The translations under genes were made by a program, and so were the position numbers. Positions 16,448 to 24,551 of a DNA stretch of 64,000 bases are shown here, piece after piece; within the stretch, counting starts at the first letter, position 1, and each line of letters opens with the position of its first letter. A model generated the notes under the pieces. It had not been told where the DNA came from and did not search any database. It worked only from the letters and a program-made list of their open reading frames with translations. This DNA comes from Bacteroidaceae bacterium (GTDB lineage: Bacteria; Bacteroidota; Bacteroidia; Bacteroidales; Bacteroidaceae), in the NCBI GenBank assembly GCA_017933995.1, contig JAGBKI010000020.1, positions 1-64,000 on the forward strand. Reading direction: 5' to 3'.

Positions 16448-17251
16448 TTAGCGCGTCAGGGCGATGATGAGCGAGGTGAGCGATATGACAACGCTGGCGA
16501 TGCTCGCGCTGGCACCCCAGAACGTGAAGAAGGGGCTGTTCTTGACACCGGCGGCCTTGTTGGGCTCGACGTAGATCACGTCGTTCTGCTGCACGTAGAA
16601 GGCGGGGGAGTTGAACACATCGGACTGCGTGAGATCAAGGACGTACATTTCGCGGCGTCCGTCCACTTCGCGATAGAGTTGTACGCCTGTTTTGAGTCCC
16701 ATGTCGCTGATGTCGCCTGCGGCGGCCAGCACGTCGAGCACGGAGGTGCGCTGCGAGTTGAGGGCAATGGAGCCGGGCTTGTTCACCGCGCCGAGGACGC
16801 TGACGCGGGCGTTGGTAAACTTGACTGTCACCTGCGGATCGGTGACGATGCCCGCTGCAATGATGGCGCGCTCCACGTCGGTGGCGAACTCCTCCTCGGT
16901 TTTTCCTTGCGCTTTGAGTTTGCCGATGAGCGGAAGCGTCACGTTACCATCCTTGTCCACTGTGTAGCCGGTGTAGATCTCGCGCGACCCGCTTCCGCTG
17001 CTCTGCACGGCTTCGTTGGTGCCGACGGTGACGTTGCTGGCGAATCCGGCCAGAAGTTTCGGCTCTGAGCAGGTGATGGAGAGCGAGATGCGATCGGCGG
17101 GCTGTATGGCCATGCGATAGCTCTGGGCAATGGGCTGCGGCGAGGTATAGACAGCATCGGAACCTTGGAAGTAAACTATTTTCTTCTGCGACACGCAGGA
17201 GGTCAGTGCCAATGTGCAGGCAAGTGCTATCAGAAAGCGGGGTGTTTTCAT
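16448..17251 (-). CDS. Wza-like polysaccharide export lipoprotein
   Basis: 267 residues. The lipobox LTSC predicts an outer-membrane lipoprotein. A polysaccharide-export (Poly_export) domain covers about residues 40-145 (YRMAIQPADRISLSI, YTVDKDGNVTLPLIGKLKAQGKT). It is followed by an SLBB-type domain (VSVLGAVNKPGSIALN, about 150-235) and a C-terminal hydrophobic helix (about 245-265) that could form the translocon pore. Family role: the outer-membrane export channel for exopolysaccharide or capsule. It lies 99 bases downstream of its usual partner, the Wzc-like kinase. No glycosyltransferases, flippase or polymerase genes follow, so the pair is isolated from its assembly cluster. Confidence 0.88.
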   Translation of the reverse strand: MKTPRFLIALACTLALTSCVSQKKIVYFQGSDAVYTSPQPIAQSYRMAIQPADRISLSITCSEPKLLAGFASNVTVGTNEAVQSSGSGSREIYTGYTVDKDGNVTLPLIGKLKAQGKTEEEFATDVERAIIAAGIVTDPQVTVKFTNARVSVLGAVNKPGSIALNSQRTSVLDVLAAAGDISDMGLKTGVQLYREVDGRREMYVLDLTQSDVFNSPAFYVQQNDVIYVEPNKAAGVKNSPFFTFWGASASIASVVISLTSLIIALTR

Positions 17252-17350
17252 CTTTCTTGGGGGGAACGTTTTTTAAGGGGAGATGGTGGTTTTCGGTTGT
17301 GGAAGTGCCCACGCGCCAGGGCGCGACGGGATCGGCGAACTTTGCAGGAA

Positions 17351-19825
17351 TTAGAAGAGGCTCTTTAGGCGACCGAACAACGCGCCTTTCTTGCTGTCAT
17401 CGGTGTCGCTGTAGCCGTAGCCGTAAGAGTGGCCGTAGCCATAGCCATAGCCGTAGTTATGGCCGTAGCCATAGCCGTAGCCCCGGCGCTTCTCGATGTT
17501 CACGGCGTTGAGCACGATGCCGACGCTGGGCAGCACTTTGTCGCGCGCCATGTCGTCGATCATATAGAGCGAGTTCTTGTAGGAATAGTTTTGGCGCACA
17601 ACGATGATAGTCATGTCGGCCACGCGCGAAATGACCTGCGAGTCGCTGACCATGCCAATGGGCGCGGTGTCGAGGATAACGACATCAAACTCGGCACGGA
17701 GGCGTTCTATGGCGGTGTCGAGCGCCTGCTGCGAGAGCAGTTCGGTGGGGTTGGGTGGCACGACGCCGCCAGGCAGGATGTAGAGGTTGGGCGACACGTC
17801 GCTTTGCTGTACAAGTTCCATCAAATTCTGTCCGTCGGGATCGGCGAGGAACTGCGAGATGCCGCCGAGGTGCGTGGAGATGTGGAACACTTTGTTGAGA
17901 CCGGGCTTGCGGATGTCGAGGCCGACGATGACCACCTTCTTGCCGAGGAAAGCGTAGCTGGCGGCAAGGTTGCCCGCGATGGTACTCTTGCCCTCGCCGC
18001 TGATGGCGGAGGTGAACATGATGACCTTGTCCTTGCCGCCGCGAAGCATGAACTGTATGTTTGTGCGCAGCGAGCGGAAGGCTTCGTCCATGACGTTGTT
18101 CTTGTTCTCCTGCACCACAATGGCGCGTTTCTTCTTCGACTGCTTGTTGTAGGGGATGTCGCCGATGACGGGCAGGTCGGTGATGCGCTTGATGTCGGCG
18201 CGGCCCGACACTTTTACGGCTAAGAGCAAAAGTATATAGAACAAACCGATGGGCACAGCGAGACCTATGATTAGGGCCACGAGCATCAGCACGGCGCGGC
18301 GCGGAGCCACGACACCCACGGCTTCGGGTTCCTCAATGATGCGCCCGTTGTTGGCCGTGGCGGCGAGCTTGATGGCGTTCTCTTCGCGCTTCTGCAACAA
18401 CAGGAGGTAGAGCTGCGACTGGAAATCGCGCTGGCGCGTGATGCTGAGATATTGCTTCTCATCTTCGGGGGCGCGCTCAATGGTTCCCATAAAGCCGCCA
18501 AGCTCTTCTTCGAGTTTGGTCTTCGACATGCGCACGCCTTCTTCGAGGCTGGCCAGCGTGGTTTCAATGTTGTCGCGCTGCTGCTGGAGCTGGGCGTCGG
18601 TGCTGGCGATGACGGGATTGCGCTCGCTGCTGGTGCGGGCAAGGCGGTTGCGCTCAATGACGGCCTTGTTGTACTCGTTGATCATCGCCATGAGGCCGTT
18701 GTCGTTCTCAATGCCTATGCTGGTGGGCAGGACGTCGTTCTTGCGGATGTTGGACTTGACGTGGCTATGCAGGTAGCCGATGAGTTTGAGCTGCGTCTCG
18801 TTCTGCGCCAAAGCTTTCTCGTACTCGCTGCGGCCTTGCAGGGCACGGGCGGCGTCGCTCTTGAGGTCGGTGAGCCCGGCGTGCTGCTTGAAGGAGGCCA
18901 ACGTGCTTTCGGTGTTGCCCAGCTCGCTGGAGATGAGCACGATGCGATTATTGATGAAGTCGGCGGTGCGCTCGGCTATTTGGTTCTTGTCTTCGTTGGC
19001 GTCGGCGTTGTAGGCCTCAACGAGGGCGTTGATGAAAACAATGGCGCGTTCGGGGCGTGTGTCATTGAGCGTGAGCGAGGTGATGAACGACTCCTTGTTG
19101 GTCTGCACCACGCCGAGACGCTTCTTGTAAACTCCCGCCATACGGGTGGGCGAATAGACCGAAGCCGTTATCTCCATGCTTTCCTGCAAGGGAACGCTGT
19201 CCACACGCGTGATGCTGAGGACTCCCGACGACGTGGGGAACATCACGGGCAGCTTCGCATAGTGTTTCGTCACGTCTTCCTTTGCTCCATCTGGGCGGGT
19301 AGTGATGTCGAGTGAGCCGTTCACGTTGAGTTTTATCTTCAGCGAGATACCGCCCAGCTTCTCGGCGTCGGCGGGCGTCATCCACACCTTGATGGGCGAG
19401 TCGCCATAGAGGTCGCACGGGCGGAATGTGTCTGTACGCCGCTGCGTGACGTAAAGGTCGAGACGCTCCACAACTTTCTTTATCAACGTGCGCGAAGCGA
19501 TGATGTCCATCTCCGTGCTGAAGTTGTTGGCCACGGAGAAGACGCTGCTGAAAGAGGAGCGGCTGTTGAGCGCGCCCTGATCCTTAAAGACATCGTTGCT
19601 CTCGTCCTTAATCAGTATGGACGACTGCACCTGGAAAGTGTCCTGCGTCTTTCGCAGGTACAGGAAAGCGATGCCGAGTGCGACGGCGACCGAAAGCAGA
19701 ATCCAATACCACCCGTCTATAGACTTTTCAAGAAGCTGCTGAAAGTCTATGCCAGCGGTTCGTTTCTCACTATCTTGCACTTCCGTGGAATTGAGCTGCA
19801 ATTCCTTGTTTTCAGGAGCGGACAT
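17351..19825 (-). CDS. Wzc-like chain-length determinant / tyrosine autokinase
   Basis: About 824 residues. An N-terminal Wzz domain starts after WYWILLSVAVALGIAFLYL (transmembrane helix near 45-63), then a long coiled-coil region (about 270-470) and a second transmembrane helix near 520-545 (VLMLVALIIGLAVPIGLFYI). The C-terminal BY-kinase domain has Walker A SAISGEGKST, Walker A' VVIVGLDIRKPG and Walker B VVILDTAPIG. The tail is a Tyr-Gly-rich cluster (GYGYGYGHNYGYGYG), the autophosphorylation site that in this family controls polymer length and export together with Wza. ATG 19825 is chosen because upstream codons overlap the promoter leader. The tail is encoded by a DNA micro-repeat. Confidence 0.92.
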   Translation of the reverse strand: MSAPENKELQLNSTEVQDSEKRTAGIDFQQLLEKSIDGWYWILLSVAVALGIAFLYLRKTQDTFQVQSSILIKDESNDVFKDQGALNSRSSFSSVFSVANNFSTEMDIIASRTLIKKVVERLDLYVTQRRTDTFRPCDLYGDSPIKVWMTPADAEKLGGISLKIKLNVNGSLDITTRPDGAKEDVTKHYAKLPVMFPTSSGVLSITRVDSVPLQESMEITASVYSPTRMAGVYKKRLGVVQTNKESFITSLTLNDTRPERAIVFINALVEAYNADANEDKNQIAERTADFINNRIVLISSELGNTESTLASFKQHAGLTDLKSDAARALQGRSEYEKALAQNETQLKLIGYLHSHVKSNIRKNDVLPTSIGIENDNGLMAMINEYNKAVIERNRLARTSSERNPVIASTDAQLQQQRDNIETTLASLEEGVRMSKTKLEEELGGFMGTIERAPEDEKQYLSITRQRDFQSQLYLLLLQKREENAIKLAATANNGRIIEEPEAVGVVAPRRAVLMLVALIIGLAVPIGLFYILLLLAVKVSGRADIKRITDLPVIGDIPYNKQSKKKRAIVVQENKNNVMDEAFRSLRTNIQFMLRGGKDKVIMFTSAISGEGKSTIAGNLAASYAFLGKKVVIVGLDIRKPGLNKVFHISTHLGGISQFLADPDGQNLMELVQQSDVSPNLYILPGGVVPPNPTELLSQQALDTAIERLRAEFDVVILDTAPIGMVSDSQVISRVADMTIIVVRQNYSYKNSLYMIDDMARDKVLPSVGIVLNAVNIEKRRGYGYGYGHNYGYGYGYGHSYGYGYSDTDDSKKGALFGRLKSLF
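17405..17482 (-). repeat. In-gene tandem micro-repeat encoding the Tyr-Gly tail
   Basis: Tandem hexamers of GCCGTA/GCCATA on the plus strand, encoding Tyr-Gly dipeptides, with a few His/Asn interruptions. Because the unit is six bases, slippage would change the number of tyrosines without shifting frame. Confidence 0.8.
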
Positions 19826-19915
19826 ATTCGGTTTCGTGGGGTTTCGTGTGATGATAAAAAAGGGCGGAAAGGAACTGTTTGTTACCAACGTGGCTTTCCC
19901 TCCTAAAATTTCGGG

Positions 19916-19923
19916 CAAAATTA
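19916..19923 (-). promoter_or_regulatory. -7 box for the wzc-wza operon
   Basis: The minus strand reads TAATTTTG, an exact match to TAnnTTTG, about 90 bases before the start codon. A TTGC resembling a -33 box lies roughly 18 bases upstream. Confidence 0.65.
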
Positions 19924-19990
19924 CGTTTTTTTAGCAATCCCGCAAGTATTTGCACAAATAAAGTGGCGCGGATGCGCCCGCTGCAACAAA

Positions 19991-20022
19991 GAAGCGCGGA
20001 GTTCTTGCAAACTCTGCGCTTC
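19991..20022. terminator. Terminator after the pheA-tyrA operon
   Basis: A 13-base-pair stem (GAAGCGCGGAGTT / AACTCTGCGCTTC, one mismatch) with a 6-base loop, about 40 bases beyond the tyrA stop on the minus strand. On that strand it is followed by TTTGTT. Confidence 0.7.
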
Positions 20023-20061
20023 GTATGCGGAACTGGAGCGGACACGACAAAAGGCGCGCCC

Positions 20062-20835
20062 TTACTTGATATGCGCCCGTATCTTGTCGAGGTAGGCGGC
20101 GAAGGCGGGTTCGTCCTTGCGGTCGAGGATGCCGATGAGTTCCTTCAGTTCGTCGCGTATCTTGCTGACCTGCCCGCTGGTGCGGGGGTTGAACAGGATT
20201 TCGCGCAACAGGGTGTCGTCCTCGCCCAAGACGCCTTTGGCTATCTGCATGTGGCGCTTAAAAGTGGTGCCGGGGGCATCCTGGTGTTTCATCACGGCGC
20301 TGAACACGAAGGTGCTGACGAAGGGTATGCCCAGCGAGTAGGCCACGGTCTCGTCGTGCTCGTCGAAAGTGTACTCGCGCACGTTGAGGCCGAGGCGTGT
20401 GTAGAGGTCGCGGAAGAAGATGCGCCCGATGTAGTCGCCCTCGCTGATGATGATGGCGTTCTCCTGGCTGAGCTGGCCGAGGTTTGCGAATGTGGGGCCG
20501 AACATGGGGTGGGTGGAGACGTAGTGCATGCCGGTCTCTTCGTAGAACGCCTTGAGGCCGGTCTTGACGGAGGCTATGTCGCTGATGATGCAGTCCTTGG
20601 GCAGGTGGGGGATGACCTGGCGGAAGACGTCGATAGTGTGCTTCAGCGTGACGCAGTTGATGCAGAACTCGGGCGCGAAGTCGTCCACCTCGTCGAGCGA
20701 GGCGAGCCGCTGCGTGTGGTAGACGAAGCGTAGTTTCTCGGGCTGCACGTCGTAGACAGCCGTCTCGTGCTCGAAACTGAGCAGGTCGGTGAAGAACGAC
20801 CCCATCTTGCCCGCGCCGAGGATTAGGATGCGCAT
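20062..20835 (-). CDS. tyrA: Prephenate dehydrogenase family protein
   Basis: 257 residues. The N-terminal Rossmann motif MRILILGAGKMGSFF binds NAD(P). The helical C-terminal domain has conserved STHPMFGPTFANLGQLSQEN and AYSLGIPFVSTFVFS segments of the TyrA/prephenate dehydrogenase family. It converts prephenate to 4-hydroxyphenylpyruvate for tyrosine. It is the last gene of the pheA - aminotransferase - DAHP synthase/chorismate mutase - tyrA run, 125 bases after the preceding gene, with an inverted low-complexity repeat in the gap. The protein is shorter than TyrA proteins that carry an ACT or mutase domain; neither is visible here, and mutase activity is supplied by the neighbour. Confidence 0.9.
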   Translation of the reverse strand: MRILILGAGKMGSFFTDLLSFEHETAVYDVQPEKLRFVYHTQRLASLDEVDDFAPEFCINCVTLKHTIDVFRQVIPHLPKDCIISDIASVKTGLKAFYEETGMHYVSTHPMFGPTFANLGQLSQENAIIISEGDYIGRIFFRDLYTRLGLNVREYTFDEHDETVAYSLGIPFVSTFVFSAVMKHQDAPGTTFKRHMQIAKGVLGEDDTLLREILFNPRTSGQVSKIRDELKELIGILDRKDEPAFAAYLDKIRAHIK

Positions 20836-20847
20836 GATATTTAATGT

Positions 20848-20958
20848 TTAAGAGGTTTAATGAGGTTTAAGAGGTTTAAGGCTGCGCCGCGAATTGTACC
20901 GCATTTCGCGCCAGAGGTATTAAACCTCTTAAACCTCATTAAACCTCTTAAACCTTGT
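20848..20958. repeat. Low-complexity inverted pair between tyrA and the DAHP synthase gene
   Basis: Tandem AAGAGGTTTAATGAGGTTT-type words at 20848-20880 are complementary to AAACCTCTTAAACCTCATT-type words at 20917-20955. A GC-rich core of about 37 bases lies between. This makes a long, nearly perfect stem-loop inside the operon. Confidence 0.8.
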
Positions 20959-20960
20959 TA

Positions 20961-22028
20961 TTACTTGTTCATCACCTCCAGCTGCTGCCTTACGCTCTCT
21001 TCGTGTATAGCCTCGAAGACGGTGCGCATGAAGTCGGCTGACATGCCGCACAGCACGCCCTGTGCGCCGCGCTTGTCGATGACCTCGTTGTAGCGCGCGC
21101 TCTGCACGACGGTCATGTTGTGCTCTTTCTTGTATTGGGCAATCTCGCGGCTGATGCGCATACGCTTGGCCAGCTGCTCGATGATGTCGTTGTCCAGTTC
21201 GTCAATCTGGTGGCGCAGCGTCTGTATGCTCTCGGTGGTGGAGGTGGTGTCGCGGATGACGAGTTTGTCGAGGATGAACTCCAGCACGTCGGGCGTCACC
21301 TGCTGTTTGGCGTCGCTCCAGGCACAGTCGGGGTTGCAGTGGCTCTCGACGATGAGGCCGTCGAAGCCCAGGTCCATGGCCTGCTGACAGAGGGGGGCGA
21401 TGAGGTCGCGGCGGCCTCCGATGTGGCTGGGGTCGCCGAAGATGGGCAAGCCGGGCAGGCGGCGGTGGAGTTCGATGGGGATGTGCCACATCGGGAGGTT
21501 GCGGTAGAGTTTCTTCTCGTAGGTGGAGAAGCCTCTATGGATAACGCCGAGGCGCGTGATGCCTGCGCCGGCGATGCGCTCCAGCGCGCCTATCCACAGT
21601 TCGAGGTCGGGGTTGACGGGGTTCTTGACCAGTATGGGCACATCGACGCCCTTGAGCGTATCGGCAATCTCCTGCATGGCAAAGGGGTTGGCGGCGGTGC
21701 GCGCGCCGATCCAGAGGATGTCGACGCCGTACTTCAGCGCGGCCTCGACGTGGGCGTGTGTGGCCACCTCGGTGGCGGTGAGCATACCCACTTCGTCCTT
21801 GACGCGCTTGAGCCAGGGCAGTCCGGCTTCTCCGATGCCCTCGAAGCCTCCGGGCTTGGTACGGGGTTTCCAGATGCCGGCGCGGAAGATTTTGATGCCG
21901 GCCTTGGCCAACTGAAGGGCGGTGGACATCACTTGCTCCTCGGTCTCGGCGGAGCAGGGGCCGGCGATGACCACGGGGCGTGCCTCCGACACGCCGGGGA
22001 GGGAGAGGGGGGATAGGTTGAGTTCCAT
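20961..22028 (-). CDS. Bifunctional 3-deoxy-7-phosphoheptulonate synthase / chorismate mutase
   Basis: 355 residues. Residues 1 to about 260 form a KdsA-like DAHP synthase TIM barrel (VVIAGPCSAE, GIKIFRAGIWKPRTKPGGFEG split around residues 45-65, ILVKNPVNP, FGDPSHIGG, and the metal-binding region VESHCNPD). From about 265 an AroQ-type chorismate mutase helix bundle follows (LRHQIDELDNDIIEQLAKRM, EEHxxV-like C-terminal helices). It therefore performs both the entry step of the shikimate pathway and the committed step to prephenate. The fused mutase can also act as an inhibitor-sensing domain in related enzymes. The gene lies between tyrA and the aminotransferase in the same operon. Confidence 0.93.
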   Translation of the reverse strand: MELNLSPLSLPGVSEARPVVIAGPCSAETEEQVMSTALQLAKAGIKIFRAGIWKPRTKPGGFEGIGEAGLPWLKRVKDEVGMLTATEVATHAHVEAALKYGVDILWIGARTAANPFAMQEIADTLKGVDVPILVKNPVNPDLELWIGALERIAGAGITRLGVIHRGFSTYEKKLYRNLPMWHIPIELHRRLPGLPIFGDPSHIGGRRDLIAPLCQQAMDLGFDGLIVESHCNPDCAWSDAKQQVTPDVLEFILDKLVIRDTTSTTESIQTLRHQIDELDNDIIEQLAKRMRISREIAQYKKEHNMTVVQSARYNEVIDKRGAQGVLCGMSADFMRTVFEAIHEESVRQQLEVMNK

Positions 22029-22121
22029 TATTTCTGTTAAAAAGTAAAAGTGGAGTTACGTTTTGCTTTGGGGCGGCTGCGTGCAGCCGCAAACACAACA
22101 ACTGGCGGCTAAAACTGGCGG

Positions 22122-23291
22122 CTAAAATGTGAGGCTGCTTATCCGCCGCAGGGCTTCCTCCATACGTTCGTCCTTGGCGCAGAGGGAGATGCGGATGTAG
22201 CGGCGTCCGTTCTCGCCGAAGATGAAGCCGGGGGTGACGAAGACGTCGGCCTCGTGCAGCACGCGCTCGGTGAGTTGCTCGGCGTCGGCGTAGCCGTCGG
22301 GGATGCGTCCCCAGAGGAACATGCCCACGCTGCGCTTGTCGTACCGGCAGCCGAGGGTGTCCATAATGCGTTCGGCGATGGCGCGGCGGCGGGCGTAGAC
22401 GTTGATGTTGGCCTCCTCGTGCCACGAGGGTTCGTTGTCGAGCGCACGGGCGGCGGCGAGTTGCAGGGGGCGGAACGTGCCGCTGTCGATGTTGCTCTTC
22501 ACCTTGAGCACCCAGTCGTGCAGTGTGGCGTTGCACACCAGCATACCCACGCGCCAGCCGGGCATGTTGTGGCTCTTGCTCATCGAGTTGAGTTCGACGC
22601 AGCAGTCCTTTGCGCCCTCCACTTGCAGGATGCTGAGCCGCTCGCGCGTGAGGATGAAGCTGTAGGGGTTGTCGTTCACCACGACGATGCCGTGGCGGCG
22701 CGCGAAGGCCACGAGCCGCTCGTAGGTCTCACGCCGGGCGGGTGCGCCGGTGGGCATGTGGGTGTAGTTACTCCATATTATACGCGTGCGCGGGGTGACG
22801 AGACGTTCCAGTTCGTCGAAGTCGGGCTGCCAGCCGCCGTCGGCGGTGAGGTTGTACTTCACGACCTTGGCGCCGAGCAGCGTCGAGAGCGACGTGTAGG
22901 TGGGGTAGCCGGGGTCGGGCACCAGCACCGCGTCGCCAGGGTTTACCAGGGCGAGGGTGATGTGGAGTATGCCCTCCTTGGAGCCGATGAGGGGCTGTAT
23001 TTCGTTGGCGGGGTCGAGCGTCACGCCGTAGTTGCGGCGGTAGAAGTCGGCCATGGCCTGGCGCAGTTCGGGTATGCCCGCCGTGGGCTGGTAGCCGTGC
23101 GCGTCGAACTTGGCGGCCTCGGCCTGCAGCGTGGCCACGGTCTCGGGCGAGGGCGGCATGTCGGGGCTGCCTATGGCCAGCGAGATGATGTCGTGCCCTT
23201 GCGCCTTGAGCGCGGCAATCTCCTTGCCCTTGCGCGAGAAGTAGTATTCGCTGACGGTGGCGAGGCGGTCGGCGGGAAGTATCTGTGTCAT
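22122..23291 (-). CDS. PLP-dependent class I/II aminotransferase of the phenylalanine/tyrosine operon
   Basis: 389 residues, fold type I. The motif NSMSKSHNMPGWRVG contains the Schiff-base lysine. VVNDNPYSFIL and the C-terminal GRRYIRISL (carboxylate-binding Arg) are also typical. By its place between pheA and the DAHP synthase/mutase gene, it probably transaminates phenylpyruvate and 4-hydroxyphenylpyruvate, or prephenate, to finish Phe and Tyr synthesis. The precise substrate cannot be told from sequence. It starts 16 bases after the pheA stop and is 93 bases ahead of the next gene. An IIWS segment is written in AT-rich codons (ATAATATGGAGT), unlike the GC-rich surroundings. Confidence 0.88.
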   Translation of the reverse strand: MTQILPADRLATVSEYYFSRKGKEIAALKAQGHDIISLAIGSPDMPPSPETVATLQAEAAKFDAHGYQPTAGIPELRQAMADFYRRNYGVTLDPANEIQPLIGSKEGILHITLALVNPGDAVLVPDPGYPTYTSLSTLLGAKVVKYNLTADGGWQPDFDELERLVTPRTRIIWSNYTHMPTGAPARRETYERLVAFARRHGIVVVNDNPYSFILTRERLSILQVEGAKDCCVELNSMSKSHNMPGWRVGMLVCNATLHDWVLKVKSNIDSGTFRPLQLAAARALDNEPSWHEEANINVYARRRAIAERIMDTLGCRYDKRSVGMFLWGRIPDGYADAEQLTERVLHEADVFVTPGFIFGENGRRYIRISLCAKDERMEEALRRISSLTF

Positions 23292-23307
23292 TGTGGTTTC
23301 CGGGGGA

Positions 23308-24165
23308 TTATTTGTTGTCGCTAAGGTCGGGGGTACTGGCTTCGTTGTACTCGCCCAGCACCTTGAGTTCGCTGGTCAGCGGGCGGACGGCCTCGATGCT
23401 CTGGTGGAAGCGCACAGGGTCGTCAAAGGTCACGTCGACGTAGAAGAGGTACTCCCACTCGCTGCCGATGATGGGCAAGGACTGTATCTTGGTGAGGTTG
23501 ATGCGGTAGAAGTCGAAGATGGAGAGGACGTGCGACAGGCTGCCGCTGGTGTGGGGCAGGGTGAAGACGAGCGAACTCTTGTCGGCGCGGTTGCGCTCGC
23601 GCAGGCTGTCGGCCATGGTGGGGTGGGCCAGCACGAGGAAACGCGTGAAGTTGTGCTTGTTGTCCTCTATGCCGTCCTCCAGCACCTTCATCCCGTACAG
23701 CCCTGCGGCGGCGGCGTGGCAGATGGCGGCGTGCCCGCGCAGGCCGTTGCGGGCGATGTCGCGCGCCGCGCCGGCGGTGTCGGCGTGTTCCACAATCTTG
23801 AAGCGCGGGTGGTGGGACAGGAAGCCACGGCACTGCATCAGCGCCACGGGGTGGGAGTTCACCTCGCTGACGCTCTCCCACGTGTCGTCGGGCAGGCACA
23901 TGATGCTGTGGCGGATGTGTAGTTTGTACTCGCCCACGATGCTGGCGCCGCTGGCGCGCAGCAGTTCGTAGTTGCCCAGCAGGCTGCCCGCAATGGTGTT
24001 TTCGATGGCCATCAGGCCGATCACCTCGCGGTCGTCGCGCATCCGCGCCGTCAGTTCCTCGAACGTTTCGCAGCAGAGCATCTGCAGCGGCTCGGCGGCG
24101 AAGTAGCGGTGGGCGGCGATGTCGTGGAACGAACCCTCTATGCCTTGAATGGCTATGCGTTTCAT
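23308..24165 (-). CDS. pheA: Prephenate dehydratase
   Basis: 285 residues. The catalytic domain begins RIAIQGIEGSFHDIAA and contains VIGLMAIENTIAGSL, then HNFTRFLVL (the Thr-Arg-Phe catalytic motif). A C-terminal ACT domain from about residue 195 (FTLPHTSGSLSHVLSIFDF, then NLTKIQSLPIIGSEWEYLF) contains the Phe-binding ESRP-like site. The enzyme converts prephenate to phenylpyruvate and is normally feedback inhibited by phenylalanine. It is the first gene of the aromatic operon. Its start codon lies 10 bases after a strong intrinsic terminator with an alternative antiterminator pairing, so expression is probably controlled by attenuation as well as enzyme inhibition. Confidence 0.94.
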   Translation of the reverse strand: MKRIAIQGIEGSFHDIAAHRYFAAEPLQMLCCETFEELTARMRDDREVIGLMAIENTIAGSLLGNYELLRASGASIVGEYKLHIRHSIMCLPDDTWESVSEVNSHPVALMQCRGFLSHHPRFKIVEHADTAGAARDIARNGLRGHAAICHAAAAGLYGMKVLEDGIEDNKHNFTRFLVLAHPTMADSLRERNRADKSSLVFTLPHTSGSLSHVLSIFDFYRINLTKIQSLPIIGSEWEYLFYVDVTFDDPVRFHQSIEAVRPLTSELKVLGEYNEASTPDLSDNK

Positions 24166-24174
24166 CGGTGTCTC

Positions 24175-24257
24175 AATAAAAAACCCGCCTCCTGTGGTTG
24201 TGGAAGCGGGTTTTGTGGTTTACGTCCGTCTACATTTGGCACACGCCGTCCCGCTTC
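24175..24257 (-). promoter_or_regulatory. Attenuator leader upstream of pheA: terminator with competing antiterminator
   Basis: On the minus strand, AAAACCCGCTTCC (24202-24214) pairs with GGAGGCGGGTTTT (about 24180-24192) and is followed by a run of T: an intrinsic terminator 10 bases before the pheA ATG. Upstream, GAAGCGGG (24257-24250) is perfectly complementary to CCCGCTTC in the terminator's 5' arm (24210-24203), giving a mutually exclusive 8-base-pair antiterminator. The leader contains the start-stop words ATGTGA and ATGTAG but no obvious Phe- or Tyr-rich peptide, so the sensed signal is unclear. Confidence 0.7.
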
Positions 24258-24267
24258 ACATTTGCTG

Positions 24268-24275
24268 CAAAGTAA
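24268..24275 (-). promoter_or_regulatory. Likely -7 box of the aromatic amino acid operon
   Basis: The minus strand reads TTACTTTG, one mismatch from TAnnTTTG. It is placed so that a transcript would start about 10 bases before the antiterminator arm and include the complete attenuator. The remaining 270 bases up to the sigma-factor gene show no gene. Confidence 0.45.
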
Positions 24276-24520
24276 TAGTAAAAGTAGAAGCTAAAGGACT
24301 GCTGTGCGGTCATGTCGGTTATGGCCTTTTTCTGTTTGCGAGGCAAAATAAAACAAAATGTACGGGATTGGCAAGGCTTTTCAGCAAAAATGTGTGCAAA
24401 CATCATGAAAAAGCGACAATTTGCGAGCGGGAAGACCATGGGCACGTTACTTTTGGCTATAAATGTCCCAAAAGCGCGCGCTCGGTTGTTTGTTATAGTA
24501 GAGACTGAAACGCGCACCAG

Positions 24521-24541
24521 CCACTCCGTATTATATATATA
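24521..24541 (+). promoter_or_regulatory. Recurrent CCACTCCGTATTATATATATA motif before the sigma-factor gene
   Basis: Near-identical to 4727-4749 and 38619-38638. It lies 11 bases before the ATG. It may be a promoter core, a binding site or a mobile fragment. Confidence 0.5.
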
Positions 24542-24551
24542 GCACACGCCC

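Noticed and set aside
17252..17350. Separate promoter between the Wzc-like and Wza-like genes
   Set aside because: No TAnnTTTG box could be found in the 99-base gap, so co-transcription is the simpler reading.
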